NCBI RefSeq assembly: GCF_033807575.1
Contig: NC_084718.1
Span: 18,121,991-18,185,990 of the forward strand
DNA from: Cydia pomonella
Lineage: Eukaryota > Arthropoda > Insecta > Lepidoptera > Tortricidae
Length of the DNA: 64,000 nt
Direction of reading: 5' to 3'
Made by a program: the position numbers and the translations under genes. The notes under the pieces were generated by a model. It made no database searches. It was not told the DNA's origin and saw nothing but the letters and a program-made list of their open reading frames with translations. Numbering within the stretch: position 1 is the first letter of the stretch; every line of letters begins with the position of its first letter. Shown here piece after piece: positions 1-10,862 of this stretch.

Positions 1-860
1 TGTGAAATTCGACAAAAAAAATTTGTTTTTTTTCCTCTTTTTTTGAACACTCCTGTCCATAAAACTTAATTTTTATTCATAAACACATAACCTAAAATTA
101 ACTAAAAAGTTTTTTTTTATTTGGGGGTAGCCTTTCGAATACATTTTTTTAATTTTTCGATGTCAATCATTAGGTACTTATGTCCAGACTAAACCTCAAA
201 GTGGCAATACCGCAGTCAAAAATGTGTTTTGTACCGACTTATGGCGAGAGAATGATTTCGAAAAACATTTAATTATCTCTGAAACTAGGCCTAATCCAGA
301 AAATTTTATATGACTTTTTAGTTTCTTAATATTACCAGGAATGCTTAGTTAAAGCGTCTCGCAATGCTCACGGGCACCTTGTATGTAACATTCATAATTT
401 ATTTGAAATAAAGAGTTTATAATTAAAAAATAATAATTTACAGGCAATCTATCTAACCTATTTTTTCCTAAGTCCTATGAAAGCTCCGCGCGCCTTATAA
501 CTGGATTGGTCTGTCTTGTCGGAAGCAATGGTGCAGAAAAGAGGATTGCAAATTTAAGGGGATTGGGGTTATTTTAATATAAATTTGTTGTGTACGGAAA
601 TGCTGCATTTATGCGTTGCTGCTTTGCTTTTAAGGTGTAGGCTAAGGTTATTTCTAACATTGTGATAAATAAAGTAAAATAAATAAATGTCATATGCCAT
701 TCTTACACAGATTGAGTCGCCATTGCTAGAGCTGCTTTCCGTGAGCATTCGTTTAATAAGGCGGACACACTGCCTTAAAAAAATCCGTATATTCACTTTT
801 TTCTTTAATTTGGTCGGTCCATCTTAGGTCCGTTAATCAGGACAAATCAAAACTTAACGG
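1..860. other. AT-rich stretch, no gene recognised
   Basis: I see no gene, RNA or assignable repeat here. The sequence is AT-rich with short T and A runs; the small open frames look like chance frames. Confidence 0.5.
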
Positions 861-1086
861 TTACACAGATTGACTAAGCCCCACAGTAAGCTCAAGAAGA
901 CTTATGTTGTGGGTACTTAGACAACTTGTTTATAATATTCAAATACTTAAATACATAGAAAACACCCGTGACTCAGAAACAAATATCTGTGTTCATTACA
1001 AAAATACATACCCTTTCCGGCATTCGAACCCAGGACCATCGGCTTCATAAGCAGGATCACTACTCTCTAGGCCAGACCGGTCGTTA
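861..1086 (-). repeat. SINE-B copy (tRNA-derived SINE)
   Basis: Read on the minus strand, the head carries pol III A-box-like (tggcctagagagtagtg) and B-box-like (gggttcgaatgcc) sequence. The body follows, with the shared motifs ctgagtcacgg, gtctaagtaccc and gacttagtcaat-like sequence. The same family recurs at 3139-3393, 4533-4811, 10610-10862, 21900-22310 and 33403-33690. Confidence 0.85.
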
Positions 1087-1265
1087 AATTATAAATTACT
1101 CATTTTCTAAGTATTTAACTAGATTTCGTTATAAAACTCAACATGTTACAGCAAGTTAAACAACAAAGAAGAAGATTAGCGTTCAACAAATCCATTCTTA
1201 CAATTGATTACTTATCCCCCTCGAGGAACATTAGGCGGTCGATTGCGCCCCTCTTTCCCCTTTGC

Positions 1266-1370
1266 GTAGTGTTGGTTCGTATTCGAGTCTTTTGAGTCTT
1301 CTGCTTTTAGATTCGACCCAGTTTTTCAGTCGTTTTGAACTTGTTTGAAGCCTGAGTTTTTTTTGTATGG
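1266..1370. repeat. gactcgagtc-rich repeat, copy 1
   Basis: The repeat starts with gtagtgttggtt and then has a run of related cgagtctttt / gagtctt units. The same style of sequence is at 3446-3581, 19869-19925 and 32588-32720, whose ends read aaccaacactac or aaccaacattac, the reverse complement of this start. Confidence 0.5.
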
Positions 1371-1579
1371 ATACACAACAAGACCTGAGTCCTTTTCAGA
1401 TAACTCTCAATATATAAACGGAAATAGATTTCATACACTAAACAATAACGGCCCGATTGGAAGAATGATTAAGACACGTTTAAGATCTTGGAAAGATCTT
1501 TAAAAGATCGATAACTAAACGACATGTCAAATTTGACGTTTATTTCGATTCCGCTGTGATCCCAATAAGATCTATCTAC

Positions 1580-2242
1580 TTCTTTCTCCAGCCTTATCCC
1601 ATGTTCAGTTGGGGTCGGCTCTCCTAATCGCTTTTCGCCAGCTTGTTCTATTCTGGGTCGTCATTGGATCTAATTCTAGAGCTTCGAGGTCACTATTTAC
1701 TACCGATAGCCATGTGAGACGGGGCCTTCCGGAACCTCTTGGACCGGTGTCGATAGCTAGCACTTTACGGGCCATATGGTCTTCGGGCCTTCTCATAACG
1801 TGTCCGTACCAGCGTAGTCTCGTTTCGGCTAGCTTATCAGATATCGGTGTTACTTTCAGGCTTCCACGTATATACCTATTTGCCACTTTATCCATGAGGG
1901 TTACACCTGCTGACCAGCGTAGCATCCTCATTTCGGCTACATGTAGTTGTTGCGCCTGGTCTTTTCTGAGTGGCCAGCATTCGGCACCATAAATCATTGC
2001 TGGTCGTACAGCGGTCTTATAAACTTTACCCTTGACGCGGACGGGCATTCTGTTGTCGCATAGCACACCGGTTAGACTTCTCCACGTTTGCCACCCCGCA
2101 TTAATACGGTGCGTGATGTCTGTGTCGATATTGCCGTTAGTAGAGAGTACACTGCCTAGGTATTTAAAACTGCTAACACGTTAGAGCTCCACTTCTTGGA
2201 GGTATATTTTGTGTTGGGTGTTACTGCCGGAGAAATTAAGAG
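1580..2242 (-). mobile_element. 5'-truncated LINE inserted in MITE-G
   Basis: A 663-bp insertion bounded by an 18-bp perfect TSD. The element lies on the minus strand: its 3' end is at the left, with ttatcccatgttcagttggg just inside it, and its 5' end is truncated at the right. It encodes only the C-terminal part of a reverse transcriptase. The uninterrupted MITE at 30778-31035 serves as the pre-insertion state. Confidence 0.88.
1605..2236 (-). pseudogene. LINE reverse transcriptase C-terminus, broken
   Basis: This is the end of a non-LTR retrotransposon RT. The 153-codon open frame at 1605-2066 contains KGKVYKTAVRPAMIYGAECW, then LRWYGHVMRRPED, then a basic RGSGRPRLTW segment. All three are typical of the RT tail of RTE-like LINEs, though the clade call is from memory. 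Upstream the same frame continues to about 2236 (RVSSFKYLGSVLS, then a tryptophan-containing segment), interrupted by one stop codon before RVSSF. The palm domain with the catalytic aspartates is absent because the insertion is 5' truncated. The element cannot move on its own. Confidence 0.85.
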
Positions 2243-2435
2243 CCAATAAGATCTATCTACGATATTTCTAACGTCAAAGTGACATTGGTTGCCCGAAACG
2301 AGCTGTCAATTATACGACATACAAACGATATTTAAATGAGAACTTATCGTTATCGTATCTCATTCTTCGCCGTAAGTGACTGAGCCCTCCAGTGGCGGAG
2401 GCACCGGCGCCTTCAGCTATCGCGGATAATGCCCT

Positions 2436-2784
2436 TGTAGCCGCCGTGCAGGTCAGGGCCTCGACGACTTAAATAAAACTTCGATTTATAATGAAGTGAA
2501 GTATAATCTTCCCAAAGGTACTGGTTTACAAGGGTTCTTGCCAAAACGGTTCAATGTAGAAAATAGGTGTTGATAGTATGGAGGATGATGAAAGAGTGAT
2601 TTGCCATATTTTACTTGATCAGTACAAAAGGTTTACATTTAAATGCTTCCAATTGGCCGCGATACAGAATATGTGGAGCGCTCCTATTGGTGCTTTTAAA
2701 AAGCCTCCGAATAATAGCCGAGCCCGACGGCTGCGTTTAGCTACTGCATTGATTTTTATATAATATTAAGTTGCAGTCGCAACA
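2436..2784. mobile_element. Solo LTR, copy 1 (349 bp)
   Basis: The element begins tgtagccgcc and ends gtcgcaaca, the TG...CA termini of LTR retrotransposons. A perfect 5-bp target duplication, gccct, lies at 2431-2435 and 2785-2789. No gag or pol sequence adjoins it, so it is a solo LTR, presumably left by LTR-LTR recombination. Related copies lie at 34124-34472 and 36148-36494. Transcription direction is not evident. Confidence 0.9.
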
Positions 2785-2865
2785 GCCCTAAACCCGTCCC
2801 AATTTCTCGAGTATATGCTGTCTTAGTCTTTGACAAATCAAAAATTTACTTCTACCTAGCGTTAT

Positions 2866-3093
2866 CCGACCTTTGCCAGGGTGCGCTTTCCTACTTGCTT
2901 TCCTCGACTTTGCGTGATCCTGGGCGTCCTTTCGTGTGAGCCCGTTTACGTTTATCTGCTTTCACGACATCGAGCCATGGTTTTTTTCGTCTGCCGTGGG
3001 GTCGGTGGCCGTCAAGGGCTAGGACAAACCAAATTTTTTTAATGTTAATTTTCTTCCCAGGATACTCCGCTCCATTGCCCAGCAGTGGGACAC
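2866..3093 (-). pseudogene. RTE-like LINE tail fragment, frameshifted
   Basis: On the minus strand a frame reads GRRKKPWLDVVKADK, then shifts by one base into NGLTRKDAQDHAKSRKA. These two pieces are consecutive parts of the conserved end of RTE-type reverse transcriptases. The fragment is preceded by a cccactgctgggcaa segment that normally sits near the 3' end of another LINE group, so the region is probably a mosaic. It is non-functional. Confidence 0.65.
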
Positions 3094-3138
3094 ACAAATA
3101 GGCTAATAAAAAAAATTTAAAAATGCCTTCCTTTAATA

Positions 3139-3393
3139 AACATTATAGGACATTATTACATAGATTGACTAAGTCCCACGGCAAGCTCAATAATAGGTTT
3201 GTGTTGAGGGTACTTAGACAACGATATATATAATACATACATATTTATAAATAATTAAACACATATAAAACATCCATGACTCAGGAACAAATAACTATAC
3301 TCATTAAACGAATAAATGCCTCTACCAGGATTTGTACCCGGGATCATCGGCTTCATAGACAGTGTCACTACCCCCTAGGCCAGACAGGTCGTC
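3139..3393 (-). repeat. SINE-B copy
   Basis: Minus-strand copy of the family at 861-1086 and 4533-4811. The tRNA-like head is at the right end (ggcctagggggtagtgacac on the minus strand) and the A/T-rich tail at the left end. Confidence 0.85.
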
Positions 3394-3445
3394 AATTTAA
3401 TGTTATTTAGTTAAAACTATAAAAATGTTGACGTCTTTAATCTGA

Positions 3446-3581
3446 CGCTCGAGTTATTTTGAGTTGCGCTTAAAAAATGCTCCATAAAGGACTCGACTCG
3501 GAACTTAAACTGAGTCTCGTAAAAACAAGTAGAATTCTTTCAATTTAAACTTGAAAATCTTGAGTTTCAACCAACACTACC
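3446..3581. repeat. gactcgagtc-rich repeat, copy 2
   Basis: Contains ctcgagttattttgagt, ggactcgactcgg and actgagtctcg and ends aaccaacactacc, the reverse complement of the start of copy 1. Confidence 0.5.
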
Positions 3582-3903
3582 TTTGCGGGGTGATTCGACA
3601 CGGTAAACTTTTCTGTCATCGGGGATCTTACAGAACTCTTATGAGGGGGATAAAGGTGAATGACATTTTGAGGTTTGGCGGTTCGTAACGGTTTCTAAAA
3701 TTGCCATTTACCTTTATATGTACTTTATATGAAAAAGATAACTAGCCGAACTCAATAAGTAATTTAAACAAATAAGTCATAAGTCAATTATTCATAAAGC
3801 CGATTTACACGTCATAGTATAGAACACATTTAAATATGTCTTTAAAAATATACAAATTAATATGAAAATTACATTATTATTCATATTATTAAAATATAAA
3901 TAG

Positions 3904-4176
3904 TCTTCTTCCTCGCGTTGTCCCGGCATTTTGCCACGGCTCATGGGAGCCTGGGGTCCGCTTGACAACTAATCCCAAGATTTGGCGTAGGCACTAGTTT
4001 TTACGAAAGCGACTGCCATCTGACCTTCCAACCCAGAGGGTAAACTAGGCCTTGTTAGGATTAGTCCGGTTTCCTCACGATGTTTTCCTTCACCGAAAAG
4101 CGAGTGGTAAATATCAAATGATATTTCGTACATAAGTTCTGAAAACTCATTGGTACGAGCCGGGGTTTGAACCCTC
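3904..4176 (-). repeat. SINE-C copy, head-truncated
   Basis: Minus-strand copy of the second SINE family (fuller copies at 26846-27170 and 43965-44295). It runs from the 3' end (tcttcttcctcgcgttgtcc) through the body to the B-box remnant (gggtttgaaccctcc) and lacks the A-box part of the head. Confidence 0.85.
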
Positions 4177-4450
4177 CTTATTCCTCCAAATTAATTAAAA
4201 TATAAATAGTACTTTACATTATTTTCGTGGAAACTTAATAAGTGCCTACTGGAAGGAACTCCTCGAATCTTACAGGCAGACATATACATGATGATGTATA
4301 TGATGTTTTTTGTATTTTTCACTAACAAATCAAGCATTGAACCATGAAGCGGAACTGCTGATGATGATCAGTACGGAACTCTTCAACTACGCGTAGTTCA
4401 TGTTCGACGATTGTTTTCCATCGTTATGTTTGTTAAGCAACTTAGGTTTT

Positions 4451-4489
4451 TAAGACACGTGTCTTACTACTACCACGTGGTAGTAGTAA
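4451..4489. promoter_or_regulatory. Two overlapping perfect palindromes, each centred on CACGTG
   Basis: Positions 4451-4466 read taagacacgtgtctta, a 16-bp perfect palindrome. Positions 4464-4489 form a 26-bp perfect palindrome built from ttactactaccac and its reverse complement. Each centre is CACGTG (4456-4461 and 4474-4479), the canonical E-box bound by bHLH factors. Whether this is regulatory or a repeat remnant cannot be told; no promoter or gene is visible nearby. Confidence 0.3.
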
Positions 4490-4532
4490 TGCCTTATTAA
4501 CATTAACATGTTCTTTTTAGATTAACAGGTTT

Positions 4533-4811
4533 GACGACCAGTTTGGCCTAGTGGGTAGTGACCCTGCCTACGAAGCTGATGGTCCCGGGTTCAAATCCTG
4601 GTAAGGGCATTTATTCGTGTGTTGAGCATGGATATTTGTTCCTGAGTCATGGATGTTTTCTATGTATTTAAGTATTTATAAATATTTATATATTATATAT
4701 ATCATTGTCTAAGTACCCTCAACACAAGCCTTATTGAGCTTACCGTGGGACTTAGTCAATTTGTGTAATAATGTCCTATAATATTTATTTATTTATTATT
4801 ATTATTTACAG
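4533..4811 (+). repeat. SINE-B copy, near full length
   Basis: The head holds an A box (ttggcctagtgggtagtg) and a B box (gggttcaaatcctgg). The body follows, with gtctaagtaccctcaaca and gacttagtcaatttgtg, and an A/T-rich tail with repeated attt/atta units. It is derived from a tRNA but is not a functional tRNA gene. Confidence 0.88.
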
Positions 4812-5300
4812 GTTATCTTGAGGTCAATTCGATTTGTTATTTATTATAGCTCGTGAAATACCTACTTTTGTGATAAGCAATGTGTGACACTGCTACTAAA
4901 ATTTTCTTCTAGAATTGCATAATATGTCGAACCCATCCGCCATTATGAGTATATCAGTAGGTAATATGACTTCGCATACTTTTTCCTCAAGAGCGCAGTT
5001 TCGTATTATATTCAACCTAACGAGCTTAACGACTGCTGCCATTTGTCGGGGTTTACCGTCATTACGTCTGCAAATTTGCGTCTTATATCGATGACATAGA
5101 ATTCAAAATTGAATTGCCAATGTCACGTATACTCTACTTCTATTCATATATTATAAATAATAAGCAATAGCAAAAAAGCGGTGTTTTTCCGAAGCCGATT
5201 TTAGAAATACGTGATATTAAAACTTTACCTAAAAATCAAATAGTCTCTTTCAAGCAAATACAGGTGAAGAGGTTGAAAGACGGATCGAAAACGCTTGCAA
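4812..5300. other. No gene recognised
   Basis: AT-rich sequence without a convincing reading frame or recognisable repeat. Confidence 0.4.
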
Positions 5301-5426
5301 GATAAAGATATTTTATTATTCAAGTAGGCATATTACAATGCACTTATGAAGATCAAATAAAGCTACACCGGCTCTAGCCCTACACCTCTGACCTGAGAAG
5401 ATTTAAATCCCCCCTCAATTGGATTA
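5301..5426 (-). repeat. Repeat D end fragment
   Basis: Starts gataaagatattttattatt and continues with caagtaggcatattacaatg and agctacaccggctctagccc. It matches the outer ends of the inverted structure at 44724-46859. It is probably the 3' end of a LINE or the end of a foldback element, joined directly to the LINE fragment at 5430. Confidence 0.7.
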
Positions 5427-5429
5427 TTG

Positions 5430-5907
5430 GTCTCTTAAGAAGCTACTGACGGGATACATGTGGCACATGTGCATATTGCCAATCCTCACTTACGGTGCTC
5501 AAACGAGGAAACTTACCGAGTTACAATAGACCAAACTGAAGATTTTCCAAAGAGCGATAGAGCGCAATATGCTTGGGGTGAAAAGGATTGACCGGATCCG
5601 AAACACTAAGTACTTACTTTGCGCACCAAAACAGGCATCGTCGACGTTGGGTTCAAACTCTCAGGTTAAAGTGGGACTGGGCAGGTCATGTACGACTTAT
5701 GCACCCCAAGAGGTGGGCTAAACTAGCCACGGAGTGGGTGCCACAAGGTAAACGCCGCAGTAGTTGGTCTAAGAGGAGATGGCGGGATGACCTGGACGCA
5801 TTTCTCAGCAATAGGATGGATGCTGCAGTTAATCGGGAAGATTGGAAGTCTAGGGGGAGGCCTTTGCCCAGCAGTGGGACGCTTTATAGACTCTCTTTAA
5901 AAAAAAA
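5430..5907 (+). pseudogene. LINE reverse transcriptase C-terminal fragment
   Basis: The decayed C-terminal part of a LINE RT. It first reads PILTYGAQTRKLTELQ followed by a stop, then FQRAIERNMLGVKRIDRIRN. After a frame disruption near 5600 it continues LRLKWDWAGHVRLMHPKRW and RWRDDLDAF, and ends RPLPSSGT over cccagcagtgggac. The same family is represented at 50052-50431 and 54036-54338, which share the LKWDWAGHV-type block and the cccactgctgggcaaaggcc 3' signature. With internal stops and no RT palm it is non-functional. The exact LINE clade is unresolved. Confidence 0.82.
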
Positions 5908-6050
5908 CTTAACAGCAATGGCAAGCTTAAGAATAACTCTTAAAACATATAGTCTCTAAATTGTATTCTTATTCCGTTTAACATAAAAGTAACTTGTAAA
6001 AAGTCTATTACATTTTCAACTTTAATACCACTAAAGTAGAACATTACTCG

Positions 6051-6490
6051 TTTTTAGGGTACCGTACCTCAAAAGGAAAAAACGGAACCCTTATAGGATC
6101 ACTTTGTTGTCCGTCTGTCTGTCCATCCGTCCGTCCGCCTGTCTGCCAAGACCCTTTATCTCAAGAATGCGTGAAGGTATCGAGGTTAAAGCAAAAAAAG
6201 TAATGGCCATTTATGCCGCAAAAAACATATTTTTCGACTCTCTCAACAGTTCCCTTCAAAATTTATAGGAACCAGGAATATTTATTATTTAAATAAATCA
6301 CAAAATATAGTCTATATTTGAAGTACGTAATCAATCAATCAACGGTATGCGATCATAATTGTATGGGTGACGTTTTTGTAAATGTTATGAATCTCACTTA
6401 TTCGTACAGAAAATAAACATATTAAAGCCGTATATCTTTATGCACGAAACCCTCGGTGAGCGAGTCCGACTCACAATTGTCCGGTTTTTT
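6051..6490 (+). repeat. Repeat E copy (ggtaccgtacc ... tccggttttt)
   Basis: Begins tttttagggtaccgtacc, contains gtccgtctgtctgtcc and ends gcgagtccgactcacaattg followed by tccggtttttt. An opposite-strand relative spans 11233-11738, and partial relatives lie at 32120-32225 and flanking the LINE at 56002-56874. It is a common type of interspersed repeat whose class I cannot name. Confidence 0.7.
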
Positions 6491-7012
6491 GCTATTAATA
6501 ACGCACTTTAGATCTCTTGAATTTACGTATAAGCCAACGTAAGAATCAAAAAAGCTTAAATACTTATTTATATAATATACCTTCTTATTACCATTGCATT
6601 AAGATCTTATTTCGCTTGACTTAACAGTCACCTGTGAAAAGCTTACACGGCCCTTTGTGTCTTATACGTTTTTGCGAAACTTTGCCTTCTTGAAGGGCGT
6701 CGGTAATGGATTTTTTCATATATTTTTAAGGTGAGATATTAAATAAGTTTTGCGTCGCGTTATTAGACTTTACGACGTCAAATTATTCTTAAAGATGGCT
6801 GTATAAAATGTTTTCTTAACTCTTGCGGTAATATTTGTCCTTTACCCTTTAAATCAACAATATATTTGTAAAATATTTTTTACGATGATATTAACTGTAT
6901 ACTTAAGGCTTATAAAGAAAGTTATGAATCTTAGCTAAAGGACAATCTTAAGAAAAAAGTCGTTTGTTGTACAAGGGGGGAAAAGTTATAAAATATCTAT
7001 TTAATTTTGGCC
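6491..7012. other. No gene recognised
   Basis: AT-rich sequence with no assignable repeat and no credible frame. Confidence 0.4.
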
Positions 7013-7120
7013 TATGTACGCCTGCAACTCCTCTGGAGTTGCAGGCGTACATATGCTACGGATACTGCTTACCATTAGGTGGCATTGTTTGCCACCGACG
7101 CAGTATAAAAAAAATAAACA
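7013..7120 (+). repeat. LINE/SINE 3' tail with a 19-bp hairpin
   Basis: Positions 7013-7031 and 7035-7053 are perfect reverse complements (arm tatgtacgcctgcaactcc, spacer tct). The right arm runs on into ctgcttaccattaggtgg, gtttgccaccgacgcagtat and an A run. This is a diverged version of the 3' tail that also ends the LINE at 15977-16834. Confidence 0.65.
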
Positions 7121-7587
7121 AAAATATTAAATTATAAACGTCAGTATTTCAAAACTAAAACTCATTTAAGCAACTTTGTTTGTAAATAAGTGACATAATT
7201 TAACTGTCACCCATAATACAGGTTAATTTAGGTTAACTGGAAGAGATCCTTTAAAAGGATAAGTTTGTTTTTGAACTAATGATGAGTGTTTTATTTCCTA
7301 TTTTGTTTTCATTTTTGTACAATAAAGAGTTTCACTACTACTACATAATTTAGAAAACATTTTTTTTCACAATGCTCCCGCAAAGCTTCATGACTCCCGC
7401 GGGAACAAAATAGGCCTTTGTCCTTCAGTACACCTGCATGAAATAAGATCTTTTTCGAGCAAGTGTGATGAAAATAACTGTTTGTCTAAGTTTGAGGCAC
7501 TCATAAAGCGCCTGCAGATTTTATATGAGCAATTACGTGGAAGTGAGTAACTCAATATCCGGCCTACGCGAAGGATTATGATTATTA

Positions 7588-7686
7588 GTTTCGTGTCATC
7601 CACGATGGCGCGCAGATTTATCAAATCTAACCTTTAATAACATGGCAAAACGAGTCAAGCCACGCGTCTTCGTGAATGGCACGATA
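7588..7686 (-). repeat. Repeat H copy
   Basis: On the minus strand it reads from atcgtgccattcacgaagac through cttgactcgttttgcc to ggatgacacgaa. Plus-strand copies lie at 24828-24915 and 49909-50012. The short gcgcgcagatttatcaaatc block is conserved among copies. Confidence 0.75.
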
Positions 7687-7714
7687 TATTTGCAGTCTAT
7701 GTTCGTGTCGTGTG

Positions 7715-7800
7715 TACAGTCACGTCTGAAAATATCGATACCAAAAATGTGCCAAAAATATGTATACACCACCTTAATATATGGGCAATAATTGTCACCG
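7715..7800 (+). repeat. Half of MITE-K
   Basis: One terminal arm (tacagtcacgtctgaaaata, then gtgccaaaaatatgtataca) of the element seen with both arms at 43879-44355. The opposite arm is missing here. Confidence 0.7.
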
Positions 7801-8044
7801 TTTTTTAAGCAGCGGTGTGGGGAGCATGCGTGAAAAACGGTACGCATACGACGCGTCACTGCGATTCCGTATCGTAACCGTTTTTTAAGTTGCGGTCTGA
7901 TCGCACCTTTATATGTATAGTGCTGAAAAAAATCAATCTAATTAGCAATTTCATTTTACATTTATTAATTTATCTTTTTCAGATCTCGCATGAAACCTGA
8001 AAGCTAGTACCGGACCAGCCCATTCAAGGTAATAATAACATGAA

Positions 8045-8459
8045 TATTTTAGATTCTATCAACTCTTAATGCTTAGTCCTTATAACCTGGCGGGTGCTGC
8101 GTCTGCGTGAGTCCATCACACAGGCAAGGGCAGCATCCGTTAGGTGTCAAAAGGGACTACGTGTTGGCTTCGACTCCGCACACGCCTCCCAAATGTCCGG
8201 AATACCATTTTTCCGTGATGAGGCTTTACTCATGAAATGCTGATAGAAATCTAAAATGGAGATTTTAGATTTCTATCAACTCTTAATAGTCTCCTTCGAA
8301 CCTGGCGTAGGCTGCCACGCGTGCGTCCCATGACACAGGCTTGGGCAGCATCCGCTCGGTGCACCCGTTACGCTTTATTATAGTCAAAAAAGCATCTACG
8401 TGTTGGCTTCGGCCCCACAGACGCCTCCGAAATGTCCCGAACACCATTATTCCGTGATA
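8045..8459. repeat. Tandem duplication of a ~180-200 bp unit
   Basis: Unit 1 (8045-8220) and unit 2 (8262-8459) align along their length: both have tctatcaactcttaat, aacctggcg, gggcagcatccg, acgtgttggcttcg, and an end reading ttccgtgat. Unit 2 has an extra ~25 bp in its middle. The junction holds a hairpin with perfect 17-bp arms at 8241-8257 and 8262-8278. A 66-codon minus-strand frame covers unit 2, but unit 1 is not open in that frame, so coding is doubtful. Confidence 0.75.
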
Positions 8460-8823
8460 GTTAAAGACAAGATTATACCACATGAGATGTATTATATTAT
8501 CATTTCTGTAAGCGACGTTTTTCCGGCAACGTTTTAGACGCTATTTTTATCTGAAACCACGCTGTCATTCGCTCCGGTCGCTAGCAGCACCTTGGTGTAT
8601 TTGGACTGTATAATCTTATTACATATCCCACTTTATGGCTTTTTAGTCCCATATGAACCTTTAGACATAACATATAAAGTAAAAATATATTTGTTTTGCA
8701 TTGCCGTGCATTCCGCGCGCAAAATCTCAAATTGAACACTGACATATCCGATTTGACACTGATATATTGTATCTAGATCTAATATTTGACGTATCATATA
8801 GTTCGAATCGGGTCGTAGGATGA

Positions 8824-9171
8824 TAGAGTTAGGCCAAAGCTAAGTTGGCAGCGATTTTAGGTTTAAGATTCTTTATTCTCACTAAGAATTTGACAATTCA
8901 CTAACATGAGAACTTAAAGCTACACAAATACATTTATTTTGCATGAAATTAGCGAAAAAACTAAAAACATAGAGGGTATTTAAACATACAGTAAAATTAA
9001 ATCTGCCGATACACTTAAACAAAACAGGGTGATTGATTTATTATTTTGATAGCCCAGACTGGGCAAGTGTTATTTTAAACGTAAAACTTGTATGAAATGA
9101 TGACGTTGGAATAACACTTGCGCAATCTGTGCTATCAAAATCACTGCCAACTTAACTTGGTCAAACTCTAC
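8824..9171. mobile_element. MITE-L with an internal insertion
   Basis: The outer ends are inverted: left tagagttaggccaaagctaa and gttggcagcgatttt, right the reverse complement aaaatcactgccaacttaac and ttggtcaaactcta. Inside, ttttgatagc and gcaagtgttattttaaacgt face aataacacttgcgc and gctatcaaaa. About 180 bp of unrelated sequence (about 8860-9040) interrupts the left arm. A single similar end lies at about 43798-43830. Confidence 0.7.
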
Positions 9172-9252
9172 TACGTTCGATATTTCTTGCTAGTTCTGTT
9201 ATCCAACAAGAGATTAACGTTTGTAAGCGACAGTAAATCTCATTAGTATTTA

Positions 9253-9910
9253 TCTTATACCTTCAAACGAGCAATTCTTGTATATATATATATATATATA
9301 TATTTCTGTGATCTCGGAAACGGCTCTAACGATTTCGCTGAAATTTGGTATATGGGGCGTGTTTTCGAGTTTTCATGCGTTTTTCTTGCGACGCAGAATA
9401 TGGTCGCTAATTTCGTGTTGCCGGCCACTGGCCGTCTGGTCCAGCGGGTTAAGACGTGGACGGCTAGACACGAGTGTTACGGGTTTGAATCTCGCCCGGT
9501 GACTAACTTTTGTTTTTTTTATATGTTCACGTTAATATATAATTTTTTAATTTTTATTGTTTTAGACAAGTTTTATTTAGTAAAAAAATGTAGTTAATAT
9601 TTGGAATAACAATATATATTTCTCATAAATATGTCTAACATTTACCTATACTGATTACGTGAATAAGATTTATGCTTTCGAGTTTTTATTTTATTGAGAC
9701 ATTTAAAAAAAAGTAAGGAAAGCCTTCATGTGATCATATCAATTTTTAGGCTCACTGAAATCAAACACCTGATCTACACAGAAATCGATTGTAAATAATA
9801 ATAATTGTCAGTTCACATTTTACTTTTTAAGTTTATGTAGATTATCGCCTATACACCACCATATTACAATAAATAGTTATAACCGAGCACAGCTCGGTCG
9901 CCCAGGTACT
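9253..9910 (+). mobile_element. Helitron-like element with a tRNA-like core
   Basis: Starts tcttatacc and aacgagcaattcttg, then a (TA)n run (9281-9303), then gatctcggaaacggctctaa. It ends gagcacagctcggtcgccca with ggtact, a short hairpin close to the end as in Helitrons; the class call is an inference. Positions 9431-9503 carry a tRNA-like block with an A box (tggtccagcgggttaagacg) and a B box (gggtttgaatctcgc). The same composite occurs at 41688-42274. This copy lacks about 50 bp present in that one, after tggtatatggg. Confidence 0.65.
9281..9303. repeat. (TA)n microsatellite
   Basis: A pure TA dinucleotide run inside the Helitron-like element. The matching unit at 41688 has a longer run at the same place. 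Confidence 0.95.
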
Positions 9911-10609
9911 TTATTTACTTAAGAAACAAACAGTTGTGTTACATACAATTTTACAAAAAAAACTTTAACTAAGAATTGGAGTCTATAAAACAACAAAAAA
10001 CATAATATAGACGAATTCATGGCGTATAAAGCGCAATAATTATACTGTTTTTGTTATGTTATTGTAATAACTATCATAAGTACCATGTATTTTTGGTAAA
10101 TTACTATAGGTACTATTACTAAATTATTTATTAATGACGTATAAATTGGTTTTATAAATAAATTATTATGATTATGATTATGATTAGGTAGTTAAGTTTG
10201 AAGGTATATTAGGTAGACTCATGTTATATCTCTAAGTACGAGTATGGCTTACAAACGTTAATCTCTTATTAATGTTGAAAATGTTAGTAAGTAAAATGGC
10301 ATTTTACGAAATTTGGCACACAGACAGTTACCAGGAAAACAGGATAGTTTTTATACAGGAATTCATCTCCTTCGGGAGTGCAATGCAAGTTGCAATTTAG
10401 AACGTCACTTTGAAATTGTCGTCTCATTCTGCAGAGTGATTTTCTTGGAAATATTTGTAACGTTGTATTCCCTTGAAAGCATTAAATACTGGTATTTTCC
10501 TACATAATTAAAACGAAAGTGGACGACTGACAAAACCGCCGTTTCATACAAACGTGGACTTCGTTACATTTCCTTATCTGGCACCACAGCTATAATAAAT
10601 AAAATAAAT
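9911..10609. other. No gene recognised
   Basis: AT-rich sequence. The open frame at 10313-10507 has no recognisable features and looks like chance. Confidence 0.4.
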
Positions 10610-10862
10610 ATTATAGGACATAGTTACACAAATTGACTAAGTCCCGCAGTGAGCTCAATGAATACTTAGAACAACGACATATAAATAATGATATATAGCG
10701 AGCAACATATAAATATTTATAAATACTTAAATACATAGAAAACACCCATGACTCCGAAATAAATATCTTTGCTCATCACACAAATAAATGGCCTTACCAG
10801 TATTTGAACCCGGGACCATCGGCTTCATATGCAGGATCACTACCAACTATACCAGGCCGTCT
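10610..10862 (-). repeat. SINE-B copy
   Basis: Minus-strand copy with a diverged tRNA-like head at the right end (cccgggaccatcggcttcat on the plus strand) and a tattataggaca tail at the left. Confidence 0.82.

Larger units (their letters stand above)
1450..2370. mobile_element. MITE-G copy 1, split by a LINE
   Basis: Left part (1450-1579) and right part (2243-2370) together match the uninterrupted element at 30778-31035. The left end reads ggcccgattggaagaatga. The right end stops at cattcttcg, losing the last bases of the terminal inverted repeat (TIR) seen in the other copy. An 18-bp direct repeat, ccaataagatctatctac, flanks the interruption at 1562-1579 and 2243-2260. Confidence 0.85.

Noticed and set aside
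1609..1992. A 127-codon plus-strand frame
   Set aside because: It is the antisense of the LINE RT fragment at 1605-2236.
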